Made by a program: the position numbers and the translations under genes. Below are positions 48,983 through 59,723 of a stretch of DNA of 64,000 bases, in pieces; position 1 is the stretch's first letter, and the number at the start of each line of letters is the position of its first letter. The DNA comes from Tritrichomonas musculus. Taxonomy: Eukaryota > Parabasalia > Tritrichomonadida > Tritrichomonadidae. Under the pieces are notes generated by a model. It ran no database searches, was not told where the DNA came from, and worked only from the letters and a program-made list of their open reading frames with translations. The stretch covers positions 2,232,001 through 2,296,000 of the forward strand of contig JAPFFF010000012.1 in NCBI GenBank assembly GCA_039105265.1. Direction: 5' to 3'.

Positions 48983-50410
48983 TTGATGTGATAAATAGGG
49001 CTGTTTGTTTTGAAAATCTGTACTTATGGTATTAATTTGAATCTAGTCTCATTTTTTCCTTACGATTAAAAAGCATTCAATTTTTGAAAGAGCTCATACA
49101 AAAAAGTATTCAATTTTTCAACAAGCCATAAGTATCTTCTAATTGAGAGCTAAAATGATGAAATTTTATTATTAAGTTTGTATCACTGATGTGCATATCG
49201 TAACAATGAGCTTTTTTTTATTTTTGTTTTAGAAGAAGAAATATTTCGCTTCACTTTTGCACAAAAGCGCGTTTTTTTTTTTTATATTAAAATTAATACC
49301 CCTTTTCCCAATTAATTTGGCAAATGACTTTTTGATAACCATATCAAAATGCTTGAAGAGACCGTTTATTAAATTCAATTATAAGCTAAGGAGAACGTTT
49401 ATTATTTTATGATTTTTTTTGTGTCGAGCTAGCACACGATTCCTTTATAGTTACATAACGAGGTTTATATATGTTAATAGTTACACAACAAAGAATTGTC
49501 ACACGAAATTATAACCAAATTCATGAACCTAAAAATTCCAGATTTTCAACAATCCAAGTAACGCTTTATCTATTTATCGCATCCGCTTCACAGTATTTCT
49601 AAAATCAAAATTACAATATGTATACGGAATATTGAATTATTTTGTCTCGAAGTCCGAATTTCATCTACAAATATAATTTGGAAAAAAGAAAAATTAAACG
49701 ATAATTCGTAAAATATAAGCTTAACAAGTCCTATATAATATGACAATAGAAACTATTAGTTAAAATTCCAAAATAGATCTAAAAAAATATACACTATAAT
49801 CATTTTTTTCGAATATCCACTGGCTATTTTCACCTGATACTTTCTCAAAATGAATTATATTTAAAATCAAGTATTTTCTATATATAATAAAATACTGCTT
49901 ATTTTTTTGTATAATACTTCAGATATTATTATTTTCTTTAGTTTTCTCAAAGCAAACTATTTATAATGAAAAATATTGCATTTTTAAATATAATACATTA
50001 AATTTACGATTAAAAAAATGATTTTCGTTATCAATCGATATCAATATTATTAAATATGAAAATAAAAAAAACTTAAAAATATAAGCTTTACTAGACAAAA
50101 GTAATAATAATAAAGAATATTTGTAACACGTCTGTGTATTCGCTCGTATAAATTTAATTTCAACAAATGTTTATTTCCATGGGTAGGTACCCACGCTTTT
50201 TTAAAAAATTCGTAAAAAAAGAAAAATATGCTAAAATCCATGGGTAGCTACCCATGCTTTTGATAAATATAAAAAAGAGCTTTTTGAAAAATAATACATT
50301 TTATTATTTAATTGTAGAGCTTTGTGATTGTTGATCAAATCTTTCAAATTCATCGGTAATGAAAGATGAGTTTTTTATTATTTCTGACTTTTCTTTTGGA
50401 TTTGATTTGT

Positions 50411-51290
50411 TTACTCAGAATCATTTACATGATTTTTCTCGTTTTTTAGAGAAGTGTACTTGCTGTTGATGTTCTTGCTATTGCTTGCATCGCAATCATT
50501 AAAAGCATCAGTAAAAGTTTGTACTCTTGATTTGACTTGGCCTAACTTAGTTGAAATTAGCATGGGATGAACATTCTTCTTTTTAACGATTTCTTCAATA
50601 AACAAAGTAAGAGAAAAAAGCAAAATCATCAGAATCTTTGTTTTCTTCTTCTTCAACAACTTCTTGTTGATGATCATTTTTGTTGTTATTATTGCTTTCA
50701 TGTTTGTTTGAAGATTCTATTGTTGGATCTGGCTTTTCCTCTTCTTCTTCGGTTCGTTTTGGGTGCTCCATTTTATCATTTTTGTTAACTTCTGGGCGAT
50801 GAATTGATGAAACTTTCAACATGTTCCATCACCTTGTCGAATGTGAGAACTTTCTTCTTATTTATTAGCTGCCTCTTTGAAATAGGGAATAGAACACAAA
50901 GATGATAATAGACATATTGATAAGGTTTTGTTTTGTTGAAATGCAGACTTCAATAATGATCTGTTGCTCGGAATGCTCGGTGATAATGGAATGCAATCTG
51001 GACATTCGACTTTTTCTGATTCATATTTTTGTTCTGGCTCATTTCGAACAGAAACTTCTCTTTTTTTGGGGCTAGTTGTTGGTTGAGCTTAAGATTTCGA
51101 TCTTCTTACGAATTGGATTCCGTGGTGAAAGAGGGACGTAGCTTGATTGGTCTTCTGATTATAAGTTACTTGAGCTATTTTCATCATCAATTAGGTCATT
51201 GGATGAGTACTAACAAACCCATTATCAAACTCAATGTTTTTCCATTTGTATACAAAAAATTGATTCAAAATAATATTTGCGAGAAAGTTT
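50411..51290 (-). pseudogene. Degraded accessory ORF of the pogo-like element
   Basis: Minus-strand pieces in two or more frames: an acidic low-complexity piece (EEEEEKPDPTIESSNKHES, 50595-50822), a following piece (PMLISTKLGQVKSRVQTFTD, 50411-50701), and a more upstream stretch with VSVRNEPEQKYESEKVEC. Frame changes and stops interrupt them. No domain is recognised. Confidence 0.4.
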
Positions 51291-52005
51291 AAAACTCTAT
51301 AACAAAATTAAAAAATCGCAAGTTAAAGTAGCACGTTCTTCTTTTTTCCATATCTTGTAAATTCATTTCAAAATTGATAGAAAATTTACCATCAAGAATT
51401 TAATTCAAATTTGTGAGAAAATTTCGCCATTTGTATACCAAAAATTGATTCAAAATAATATTTGCGAGAAAGTTTAAAACTCTATAACAAAATTAAAAAA
51501 TCGCAAGTTAAAGTAGCACGTTCTTCTTTTTTCCATATCTTGTAAATTCATTTCAAAATTGATAGAAAATTTACCATCAAGAATTTAATTCAAATTTGTG
51601 AGAAAATTTCGCCATTTGTATACCAAAAATTGATTCAAAATAATATTTGCGAGAAAGTTTAAAACTCTATAACAAAATTAAAAAATCGCAAGTTAAAGTA
51701 GCACATTCTTCTTTTTTCCATATCTTGTAAATTCATTTCAAAATTGATAGAAAATTTACCATCAAGAATTTAATTCAAATTTGTGAGAAAATTTCGCCAT
51801 TTGTATACAAAAAATTGATTCAAAATAATATTTGCGAGAAAGTTTAAAACTCTATAACAAAATTAAAAAATCGCAAGTTAAAGTAGCACATTCTTCTTTT
51901 TTCCATATCTTGTAAATTCATTTCAAAATTGATAGAAAATTTACCATCAAGAATTTAATTCAAATTTGTGAGAAAATTTCGCCATTTGTATACAAAAAAT
52001 TGATT
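51242..52005. repeat. 185-bp tandem array, about 4.1 units
   Basis: CCATTTGTATAC recurs at 51242, 51427, 51612, 51797 and 51982, exactly 185 bp apart. Units differ by single bases (for example GTAGCACGTTC versus GTAGCACATTC). The array lies inside the pogo-like element, downstream of the transposase. Confidence 0.92.
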
Positions 52006-52262
52006 CAAAATTTGTATGAATTTTCACAAAACAATAAAATACAATTTGCATGCAATATTGCTTTTTCGAATCAGTTCATTAGTATTTTGGATGATAGTCG
52101 CATTATCATCCAAGATTAAAACCAAAATTCCAGAAAACTTAGTACCGATGAAGATCATCATCATCAAATAATTATTATTATCAATTACATTTGTTACTTT
52201 AAATTCACATTTAATCATCATCATTTCCAATTTTGATGATAGAAAACTATGATCAAGGTGGT

Positions 52263-52523
52263 TTATATATGCTTTTTCATCATTACAATTGGTAATGATG
52301 ATGTCCTCGTAATAATTTTATAGGATATAAGAGTATTAATTGTATCATTAATTAATTCGTCAACATGCTCATCTGTTTCAAATACTGAATTTGTATTTAC
52401 AAAATTTATAATATGATCAAGTGACACTTCGTTTAATGCACCAAAAGAATCAATGACATACTTCATCAATGGTGTATCTATATCATTTTTTACCGAGTTT
52501 TCAATTATTTCATTGTATATCAT
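52263..52523 (-). other. Small ORF behind the transposase
   Basis: An 86-residue reading frame (MIYNEIIENSVKNDIDTPLM) on the same strand as the transposase and just after it. It may be a C-terminal remnant of the transposase, since an open stretch with FLTMEDRWQGVSST lies in the gap between them. The status is uncertain. Confidence 0.35.
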
Positions 52524-52636
52524 TTTTTTTTATCTTTAACCGAAGCTTCATTGAATCGACAAGTATGCATTATTAAAAGATCTGTTGAACTAACACCTTG
52601 CCATCTATCTTCCATAGTTAGGAAATCAAATGATTC

Positions 52637-53824
52637 CTAAACAGCATCAATAGGGAGTTTTTCCCAAGCAGCGATCATGCATTTGCATGCCTCTTTCTTT
52701 GACATTTCTCTATCATCCCTTAGATATGTCCGAAGCATGTGCTTTAAATAAGCTTTTATGATTGCAAATATCTTTACATCTAAGGGCTGGTAGAGATCTG
52801 TTAGTCCCGGTGGAATAAAATGGAGAACAAGACCTAATTCTTTAGCAGAATCAATTATTTCTTCAGCTTTATGCGCTGAAAATGTATCTAAGATAATATG
52901 AACTTCTTCATTTTCATCAAATTCTGATTTTATATAATTTAAAAACGCATAAAATGTACTAGCATCGGTCCAACCTTTTTGTGAAAAGCTTCTAAGATGT
53001 GGTCCTACATCACCGATTTGGGTTTCTAAAACTTGATCTGTCTGTCCTTTTGCAATGAACTGTATGTTAAATTTTCTACCATTTGCTCCAACTGCACATA
53101 CTGCAGTTATTCGCTCTTTATCATTATACTTAACAGGAACGATTACATCATCACGACCACGGCTATGCCAAATCTTTAAATTTTTAAGAGCCATAAAAAT
53201 AGCTGTTTCATCTATATTTATTATTTGATGTAATGATACATTTGAAAATAAATTTTCCATGTCATTAATGAAGCTTGCTATTATTGCTGTATTAATAGAT
53301 GGCCTTCTTTTTAAATGACATAACTTACTAACAAAACCATGGCGCATTTTGAAATAATAAATATAACCTTTTGAAACAATAAAAGAATAATTTATATTTC
53401 CATCATTTTGATGTTTTTCTAAATAGGTTTGAGTTAAAATTTCAACACAATCTGAATCAGTAAAGCACTTATTAGGTAAAAGCTTTTGTCTCCAAATGAA
53501 TTCGGCAATTCCATCTTCTTCTATTTCAGAAAATATTCTTGAATTCATCCTTTTTTGTTTAGCCAATGGATCGTATTCTCTGTCTTTTAACAACTTCTCT
53601 TTCCAGTTATATAGTGTTCTTAATTTGAATCCTGTCTTTAAAGCTATAATACTTAGTTCTGCATTTATATTTGTCTTTAATATCTTCATAACTTTTTGAA
53701 CTGTATCAGGATATTGTTTATATTTAATATATGGCCCTCTTTTAATGCACAATGGAAGAGACGAAACTAACTCTTGATAATTGTCCATACAAATGTGTTT
53801 TAATGACCATGGACAAATATGCAT
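52637..53824 (-). CDS. pogo-like DDE transposase
   Basis: The 395-residue product has an N-terminal helix-turn-helix (LSIIALKTGFKLRTLYNWKE), a CENP-B/Tc5-type second DNA-binding region (IAEFIWRQKLLPNKCFTDSD; YYFKMRHGFVSKLCHLKRRP), and a DDE_1 catalytic domain: IINIDETAIF, HIILDTFSAHKA and LTDLYQPLDVKIF give the DDD triad. It is slightly shorter than many pogo transposases because the C terminus ends at PIDAV, with recognisable sequence after the stop. All catalytic residues are intact, so it may be active or recently so. It cuts and pastes at TA. Confidence 0.88.
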   Translation of the reverse strand: MHICPWSLKHICMDNYQELVSSLPLCIKRGPYIKYKQYPDTVQKVMKILKTNINAELSIIALKTGFKLRTLYNWKEKLLKDREYDPLAKQKRMNSRIFSEIEEDGIAEFIWRQKLLPNKCFTDSDCVEILTQTYLEKHQNDGNINYSFIVSKGYIYYFKMRHGFVSKLCHLKRRPSINTAIIASFINDMENLFSNVSLHQIINIDETAIFMALKNLKIWHSRGRDDVIVPVKYNDKERITAVCAVGANGRKFNIQFIAKGQTDQVLETQIGDVGPHLRSFSQKGWTDASTFYAFLNYIKSEFDENEEVHIILDTFSAHKAEEIIDSAKELGLVLHFIPPGLTDLYQPLDVKIFAIIKAYLKHMLRTYLRDDREMSKKEACKCMIAAWEKLPIDAV

Positions 53825-53924
53825 TCAAATATAAAACTACATTATTAAAGCAATAAAAAATCATCTTCAACTTTTTGAATAAGCATACAAAAAGTCATTT
53901 GCCAAATTAATTGGGAAAAGGGTA

Positions 53925-54186
53925 TTTTCAAAAATATGTTTTGGATCTAATTTATTTTTTAAAAATATACAATTTGAAATTCTTATTAAATAAAAATATC
54001 ATTTATTGATAAAAATAGATTTGAGTACTTTTTGTATCAAAGTCTCATTTTAAAACTACTGAATTCTATGAAAAAGTTTTAAATATTTTAACTTTTTCAA
54101 TTCATATTTGAAATAAAATAAAAATTTAAAAATTTAAATTATTTTTTCATGGAAAATAATATTAATTTCAACACATCATTTCATAA
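53925..54186. other. AT-rich spacer
   Basis: The gap between the pogo-like element and the Kolobok-like relic has no ORF or clear repeat. Confidence 0.5.
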
Positions 54187-55098
54187 ATGTCTTGGCAAAG
54201 AACTCATAAAGCTGTTCAGGCTAAAAGGTCTAAAAGTTTGAACCAAACGCAGTTCAAAGGAACAAAAGTGAAAGCTGGTGATATGCTTGCAGCAACTTAT
54301 ATGACTGGATCAGGATTCAGTACAATTAAAATAGTTTTAAATATGGCTGGATATCAGACACAAAGTCGTGCAACTTATTTTAGACATGAAGCTGAGTGCG
54401 AAGAAAGCTTGGTCGAATGCGCAGAGTAATAAACCAAAGATGCACGAAATGATTTCTCTGGAAATGTAGCTATAGACTGCAGATGGAGTACTCTAGTGCG
54501 AGGAATACATGGAACTGTTTCTGCGGTCGATACTGTCAATCATAAAGTTGTTGAATTTGCGACAATGACTAAAAAAGGAAAGAATAGGCCTACTGGAACT
54601 TATGACGGATCGAGCAACAACATGGAGACGCATGGAACCTCCATTGTTATTCAACAAATGAAAGAACACGAAATTTTTGACGATATAAATAGAATAGTAA
54701 AAGATCGTGACAACAAGTCAGGAAAACTTCTTGATGAAGTTGGTGTGAGTGATTTAATTGTCAAGGATCCTGGACATTACAGGAAAAATTTTGAAAAAGC
54801 TTTCGATCAAATGGTTCAAGAAAACCGAAATTTTTCTTATTTCAATGATGAAGGTGAACTAATCAAAATAAATCATCCATTTTATGGAATGAAAAACCAT
54901 ATAATCAAATGGATTAATACCTGCTTAAAGGAACACGATCAGGACACAAGAGTTGCGATGTGGATTTCATGCATCCCACACTATTTAGGAGATCATTCAA
55001 ACTGTAACCATTCGGATGATAAAGTCAATTTTTTCTGGCAAACTGGCGTTTTAAATGATCCAATCGCGCAGATTTTCATTGATTTTGTCAGAAAATAA
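54187..55098 (+). pseudogene. Kolobok/Mutator-type DDE transposase relic
   Basis: Two pieces lie in one frame, parted by two adjacent TAA codons at 54427-54432. The N-terminal piece has AGDMLAATYMTGSGFSTIKI. The catalytic piece has VAIDCRWSTLVRGIHGTVSA, GTYDGSSNNMETHGT, a VKDRDNKSGKLL region and VKDPGHYRKNFEK. This order (D-x-RWS, Y-x-G-S-S-x-x-M-E, D-x-D-x-K, DPGH) is that of the Kolobok/ISXO2-like transposase domain. No TIRs with TTAA were identified. It is otherwise well preserved, so it is a fairly young relic. Confidence 0.65.
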
Positions 55099-55614
55099 TT
55101 TAAATTTAACTTCAATAAAAAAATCTAAACAAAGAATTTTGGTATTGTTTTAATAAATATTGACGAAAAAAAATGAAACTACACCCTTAATTTGTTTCTA
55201 AAATAAATGTAATTCAAATTCTATTTATACTTATATATATATATATACATGGCGCGACATTCAAGTCGGGCCGTGGGATATTCAAGTCGGGCCCTAGGTA
55301 TTCAATTTTCTCAATGTTTTTCAATGTTTTTAACGTACAAACTCAATCTTTTTCAGAAGAATGGACATTCAAGTCGGGCCCATTTTATTCAAAAAAAAAA
55401 AATTTTGAAAATAAAATGCAAATATCTTCTAAAAGGAATATGTTTTTTTTTAATATATTAAGTTTATGAATAGAATATTATATTCTAATATTTTAAATAA
55501 AATATTGAATAAATATATTCTGGGATAAAAAAGATAATCAATCACTTTGAATAAAATATAAATATCTTTTTTCAAAATTTATAATATCAAAAAATATATA
55601 ATTAAAATATTATA
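55099..55614. other. AT-rich spacer with three copies of ATTCAAGTCGGGCC
   Basis: ATTCAAGTCGGGCC occurs at about 55259, 55280 and 55368, each in the same orientation. The GC-rich GTCGGGCC end stands out in AT-rich DNA. No gene is seen. Confidence 0.7.
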
Positions 55615-56779
55615 CCCATGTTTTCTACGATAGGAGATACTTTTTCCAATTCAATGATTTACATATTATTCTCTCACAATTTTTGTTTAAAAAAGTTCTA
55701 GAGTACGTTTATTTTCTTTAGAACATATTTTCTATTTATTCAAAATATGACAGTTCTTTTTTTATTATTCAATTTTGTAAAAAAAAAAATACGTTTTTTA
55801 TTTATTTTTTTCAAAAAAATTAGTTTTCTCCTTCATTTTTTAGGAATTCAAAAAAAAAAGTTTAAAAATGTTTTATCTATCTAAAGCTTATTATTTTTCA
55901 AAAATAAAATTTTCGGTAAAAAAAAAAAGCTGAAAAAATTCTTTTTGTTTGAAAATGTACTTCATTTTAAGCAATGGTTTATTATCAAAAAATATTTCTC
56001 TGGTAATTAGCTTTCGAATAAAAGATGTTTCATCTCTTTTTATTTTTTTATCCTTGCAAAATGCATAATTTAAGATTAAAATTTTTTAAAAAATATTTGG
56101 TGTAACCGAAATTTATATGCATATTTGACATATACATTACTTAAATTTTTATTTTAAAATAAAATCTATTAAATGGCTTTTTGGTTGTTATATATCTTGA
56201 GTTTTTTTACCTCTTTACTTTTGTAAAAAATGGCTTAGATATGAATATTAATGTAGTAAATTCTTCATGCAATATTTTTATATGATTTTTTCACCATCTT
56301 TTTTTTTCGAGATATTAAATATTATTTTTAGGTTTATTTGGCAAATAGGCAATTTGAAGCGAAAATATCATATATTATTTGAAATCAAATATTGTTTGAG
56401 ATGCTTTTTTTTTTTATTATTAGTAAAATATAAAAAATATTTTAAATTAAGCTAAATTTAATGAATTTATAAAATCACTTTTACATATTTCAATTTAATA
56501 GTATATATTTAAAAAGGTATTTGTATTTTTTTTGTTTATTTTTCAAAAAATAAGATTTTTTATTCTTTGATAAAATTCTGAATTTATATTTTATCTTCAG
56601 AAAATTGAGGTGATTATATTAATTTTATTATAAAATTCTGAATTTATATTTTATCCTTCTGAAAATTCCCATATTTTATATGAATTATTCATTCAATAAT
56701 AAAATAACAATTCAATATTTGAGAAAATTATTCTTACTCTTTATAGCAATGAGGAAAACATAAAAAAAGAAGTAGCAAT

Positions 56780-56784
56780 TCATT
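56780..56784 (+). promoter_or_regulatory. Inr-like TCATT of the 829-residue transposase gene
   Basis: AATTCATTTTTAATT places TCA(+1)TT about 25 nt before the ATG at 56807. Confidence 0.45.
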
Positions 56785-56806
56785 TTTAATTAAGCAACAC
56801 TTATCA

Positions 56807-59296
56807 ATGGATGAATTACAACATTCATGTAATAATGATAAGGCTGGTTGTTCAAACATCAACTATGATTTCAATAACCAGATATCATCATTTCCATCAG
56901 AATGTCAAAACCGCCAAATTGGCCAATTGATGATGCAAAACCAACAGTTATGTAACTCTAACAAGGCTGGATGTTCAAGCATCAATTATAATTTTGATAA
57001 CCAGATATCATCATTTCCATCAGAATGTCAAAACCGCCAAATTGGCCAATTGATGATGCAAAACCAACAGTTATGTAACTCTAACAAGGCTGGATGTTCA
57101 AGCATCAATTATAATTTTGATAACCAGATATCATCATTTCCATCAGAATGTCAAAACCGCCAAATTGGCCAATTGATGATGCAAAACCAACAGTTATGTA
57201 ACTCTAACAAGGCTGGCTGTTCAAACATCAACTATGATTTCAATAACCAGATGTTATCATTTCCATCAGAATGTCAAAACCGCCAAATTGGCCAATTGAT
57301 GATGCAAAACCAACAGTTATGTAACTCTAACAAGGCTGGATGTTCAAGCATCAATTATAATTTTGATAACCAGATATCATCATTTCCATCAGAATGTCAA
57401 AACCGCCAAATTGGCCAATTGATGATGCAAAACCAACAGTTATGTAACTCTAACAAGGCTGGATGTTCAAGCATCAATTATAATTTTGATAACCAGATAT
57501 CATCATTTCCATCAGAATGTCAAAACCGCCAAATTGGCCAATTGATGATGCAAAACCAACAGTTATGTAACTCTAACAAGGCTGGATGTTCAAGCATCAA
57601 TTATAATTTTGATAACCAGATATCATCATTTCCATCAGAATGTCAAAATCCTTTTTTTTCTCCCAGAATATATTCAGAAGTATCTCATTTAAAAGGCACA
57701 TCGCATTTAACTTATGCACAAATTAAATCCAAACTGGAATATAAGTATTCACTTTTAAAATCGGTTTCTACAGAAAAATTTAAAGATCAGTGCCAAACCA
57801 TTTTATCGAATACATCAACAAAAAACTCTATTGATCCATTTGAAAACTTTATTGAAAAATCTCATATTTCTCTAGATTCTCTAGCTCAAAATAAATTGCC
57901 AAATTATGACGATCGTCATGGACAATGGTCGCAGACTGATACAAAACTGCTGATATCTGTTGTTAAGGAAGGAATGTCCATTGGTTCAATTTTAAATGAA
58001 CGTGGTGAAATAATGTGGAATGTTGTCTCTCAATACATGTTTGGACGAGATTCATTATCATGTAAAAATAAATGGAATCATTTAAAAAGTAAAAATGATC
58101 CTAGAATTGTAAAAATCACCGAGAACAAACCAGCACCTGATAAAAGTTTTCATTATAATCAATATTTTAATTCGGTTTTCAACCAAGAACAAGAAGAAAC
58201 ATTATATCAAAATATAAAAGAATTGATTGATAATAACGAACTGGTCACAATGAACACAATTTCAGAGATGGCAATAGATATGTACTACTCACCTATTTGC
58301 CTTGCAAAGAAAGCTCTTGATCTATGCATATATAAAAATGAAGAATATCAATGCAATTCAAAGTTGCCAGAATTCAATGACTTACTTCAATTAGCAACGG
58401 ATGAACCGCAGCAACTTATGAACAAATATAATATCCGCCAATTCAAGGCCAGCAAATGCTGGGTATTTAGATACATGATCCGGCACAACCTTTCTTTAAG
58501 AAGAGTTCATTATGAAAGAAGAGGAATCATAGATAACGAACAAATTGATCGTTATCTTAATCAAATCGTAGAGGCAGTGATTGAAGTCGGGATTGACCGA
58601 ATAGTTAACATGGATGAAACCCATGTTAAAACCTGGAATTTTCCTAATAGAGTAGTGGCTGAAAAAGGAACAGAAACAGTTAGAGTTGAAGATAACTTTT
58701 TCAATGATAAAGAAGGAACAACCTTCGTTGGAGCTGTTTCAATGAACCCTCAGAAAAAGTTTCCATTATCGATTATAGCTAAAGGCAAAACTCATAGATG
58801 CGAAAAGAAATACGAGGTATTTGATAAAGAAACACAAATCACTCATTCCGAGAGCGGCTGGATGACTCCAAAAATAATGATACAATATCTGAAATGGCTC
58901 AAACAGAGAATGAATAACCAGTCATTTTACCTTATTTTAGATGTGTACAAAGCGCATATCGATAATACAGTTAGAAAAGCAGCAAAAAAACTACAGATAA
59001 ATCTTATATTTGTCCCCGCATGTGGAACAGGTTTATACCAGCCACTAGACCGAAGGCTATTTGGCCTTGTCAAAAATTATTTGACATCACATAACCTAAA
59101 TAAAAATCTCAAAAAGTCAGATGAAAGATGGCCGAATATTGTTAGAGAAATGAAATTAGCTTGGAACAATTTAAGCGAAAATGCAATTCGTTCATCATGG
59201 GATATCCCACGACTAAATGAATTACTTATTTCAGATGATGGAGATAAGGATGAATCAGATGGAGAATGGTTACCTGATGATTATTTTTTTGAATAA
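56807..59296 (+). CDS. DDE transposase with tandem-repeat N terminus and Myb/SANT-like domain
   Basis: The 829-residue product. Residues 8-253 are six full 41-residue repeats, followed by a partial seventh (CNSNKAGCSSINYNF...QLMMQNQQL). The central part has a Myb/SANT-like helix set (HGQWSQTDTKLLISVVKEGM ... SLSCKNKWNHLKSKNDPRI, about residues 370-440). A CENP-B/Tc5-type DNA-binding region (KASKCWVFRYMIRHNLSLRR, about 545) and a DDE_1 catalytic domain follow: VNMDETHVKTW, YLILDVYKAHIDN and GLYQPLDRRLFG give the DDD triad. The C terminus is acidic. The gene is uninterrupted and likely functional. A pogo transposase is usually about 400-550 residues, so the repeats and Myb-like domain are extra. 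Confidence 0.9.
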   Translation: MDELQHSCNNDKAGCSNINYDFNNQISSFPSECQNRQIGQLMMQNQQLCNSNKAGCSSINYNFDNQISSFPSECQNRQIGQLMMQNQQLCNSNKAGCSSINYNFDNQISSFPSECQNRQIGQLMMQNQQLCNSNKAGCSNINYDFNNQMLSFPSECQNRQIGQLMMQNQQLCNSNKAGCSSINYNFDNQISSFPSECQNRQIGQLMMQNQQLCNSNKAGCSSINYNFDNQISSFPSECQNRQIGQLMMQNQQLCNSNKAGCSSINYNFDNQISSFPSECQNPFFSPRIYSEVSHLKGTSHLTYAQIKSKLEYKYSLLKSVSTEKFKDQCQTILSNTSTKNSIDPFENFIEKSHISLDSLAQNKLPNYDDRHGQWSQTDTKLLISVVKEGMSIGSILNERGEIMWNVVSQYMFGRDSLSCKNKWNHLKSKNDPRIVKITENKPAPDKSFHYNQYFNSVFNQEQEETLYQNIKELIDNNELVTMNTISEMAIDMYYSPICLAKKALDLCIYKNEEYQCNSKLPEFNDLLQLATDEPQQLMNKYNIRQFKASKCWVFRYMIRHNLSLRRVHYERRGIIDNEQIDRYLNQIVEAVIEVGIDRIVNMDETHVKTWNFPNRVVAEKGTETVRVEDNFFNDKEGTTFVGAVSMNPQKKFPLSIIAKGKTHRCEKKYEVFDKETQITHSESGWMTPKIMIQYLKWLKQRMNNQSFYLILDVYKAHIDNTVRKAAKKLQINLIFVPACGTGLYQPLDRRLFGLVKNYLTSHNLNKNLKKSDERWPNIVREMKLAWNNLSENAIRSSWDIPRLNELLISDDGDKDESDGEWLPDDYFFE
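56828..57650 (+). repeat. 123-bp coding tandem repeat, 6.6 units
   Basis: Six full 123-bp units and a partial seventh keep the reading frame. Units 2, 3, 5 and 6 and the partial unit 7 are almost identical in DNA. Units 1 and 4 share variant bases (AACATCAACTATGATTTCAA), so a two-type higher-order pattern is visible. Confidence 0.92.
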
Positions 59297-59723
59297 ATAA
59301 TTAAATAATTTGAAAAAATATTTAATTATTATAACATAAACATTATTATGTTTAGTAAAAATTTATATTTTTTTTAATTAAATTGATATCTTTTCAATTT
59401 GAATTAGAATCAAATAAAACATTCAATTTTGAATGGTGATATTTCATAAAATTTTAGACATATTTGTTAATTATATATTTATGGAAAATAAATACTTTAT
59501 AATATAAAGCTTTGTAAATACAGGAAAATATATTCCAATAAATCAAATAGTATAATATCTTTCAATTCTTTTATCTATTTAATTTGAATGCAAATGTCTT
59601 AGAAAAAAAATCAATGCTGACAATTCTTTTTTGAATACTTTTATTTCAAAAATAAGCTGACACATTGAATTTTAAATGGAATTCAATTGGAAAAAGTATC
59701 TCCCATCGTAGAAAACATGGGTA

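Larger units (their letters stand above)
49299..53922 (-). mobile_element. pogo-like DNA transposon, 4.6 kb
   Basis: TIRs of about 37 bp read CCCCTTTTCCCAATTAATTT on the left (49299 on) and the same with one C fewer at the right end (to 53922 in complement). TA lies at 49297-49298 and 53923-53924. The transposase is at the right end and reads leftward. The rest holds a degraded accessory reading frame and a 185-bp tandem array. Confidence 0.88.
55615..59721 (+). mobile_element. pogo-type DNA transposon, 4.1 kb, apparently intact
   Basis: TIRs of about 41 bp start CCCATGTTTTCTACGATAGG (55615 on; complement to 59721), with about two mismatches. TA lies at 55613-55614 and 59722-59723. It carries one long uninterrupted gene with a host-type Inr. 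Intact ORF plus matching TIRs suggest a recent, possibly active copy. Confidence 0.9.

Noticed and set aside
51029-51292. 87-codon plus-strand ORF before the 185-bp array
   Set aside because: It lies opposite the degraded minus-strand accessory frame and enters the tandem repeat; it looks like a shadow.
51242-52005. CRISPR-like array
   Set aside because: The 185-bp units are contiguous with no variable spacers in a eukaryotic transposon.
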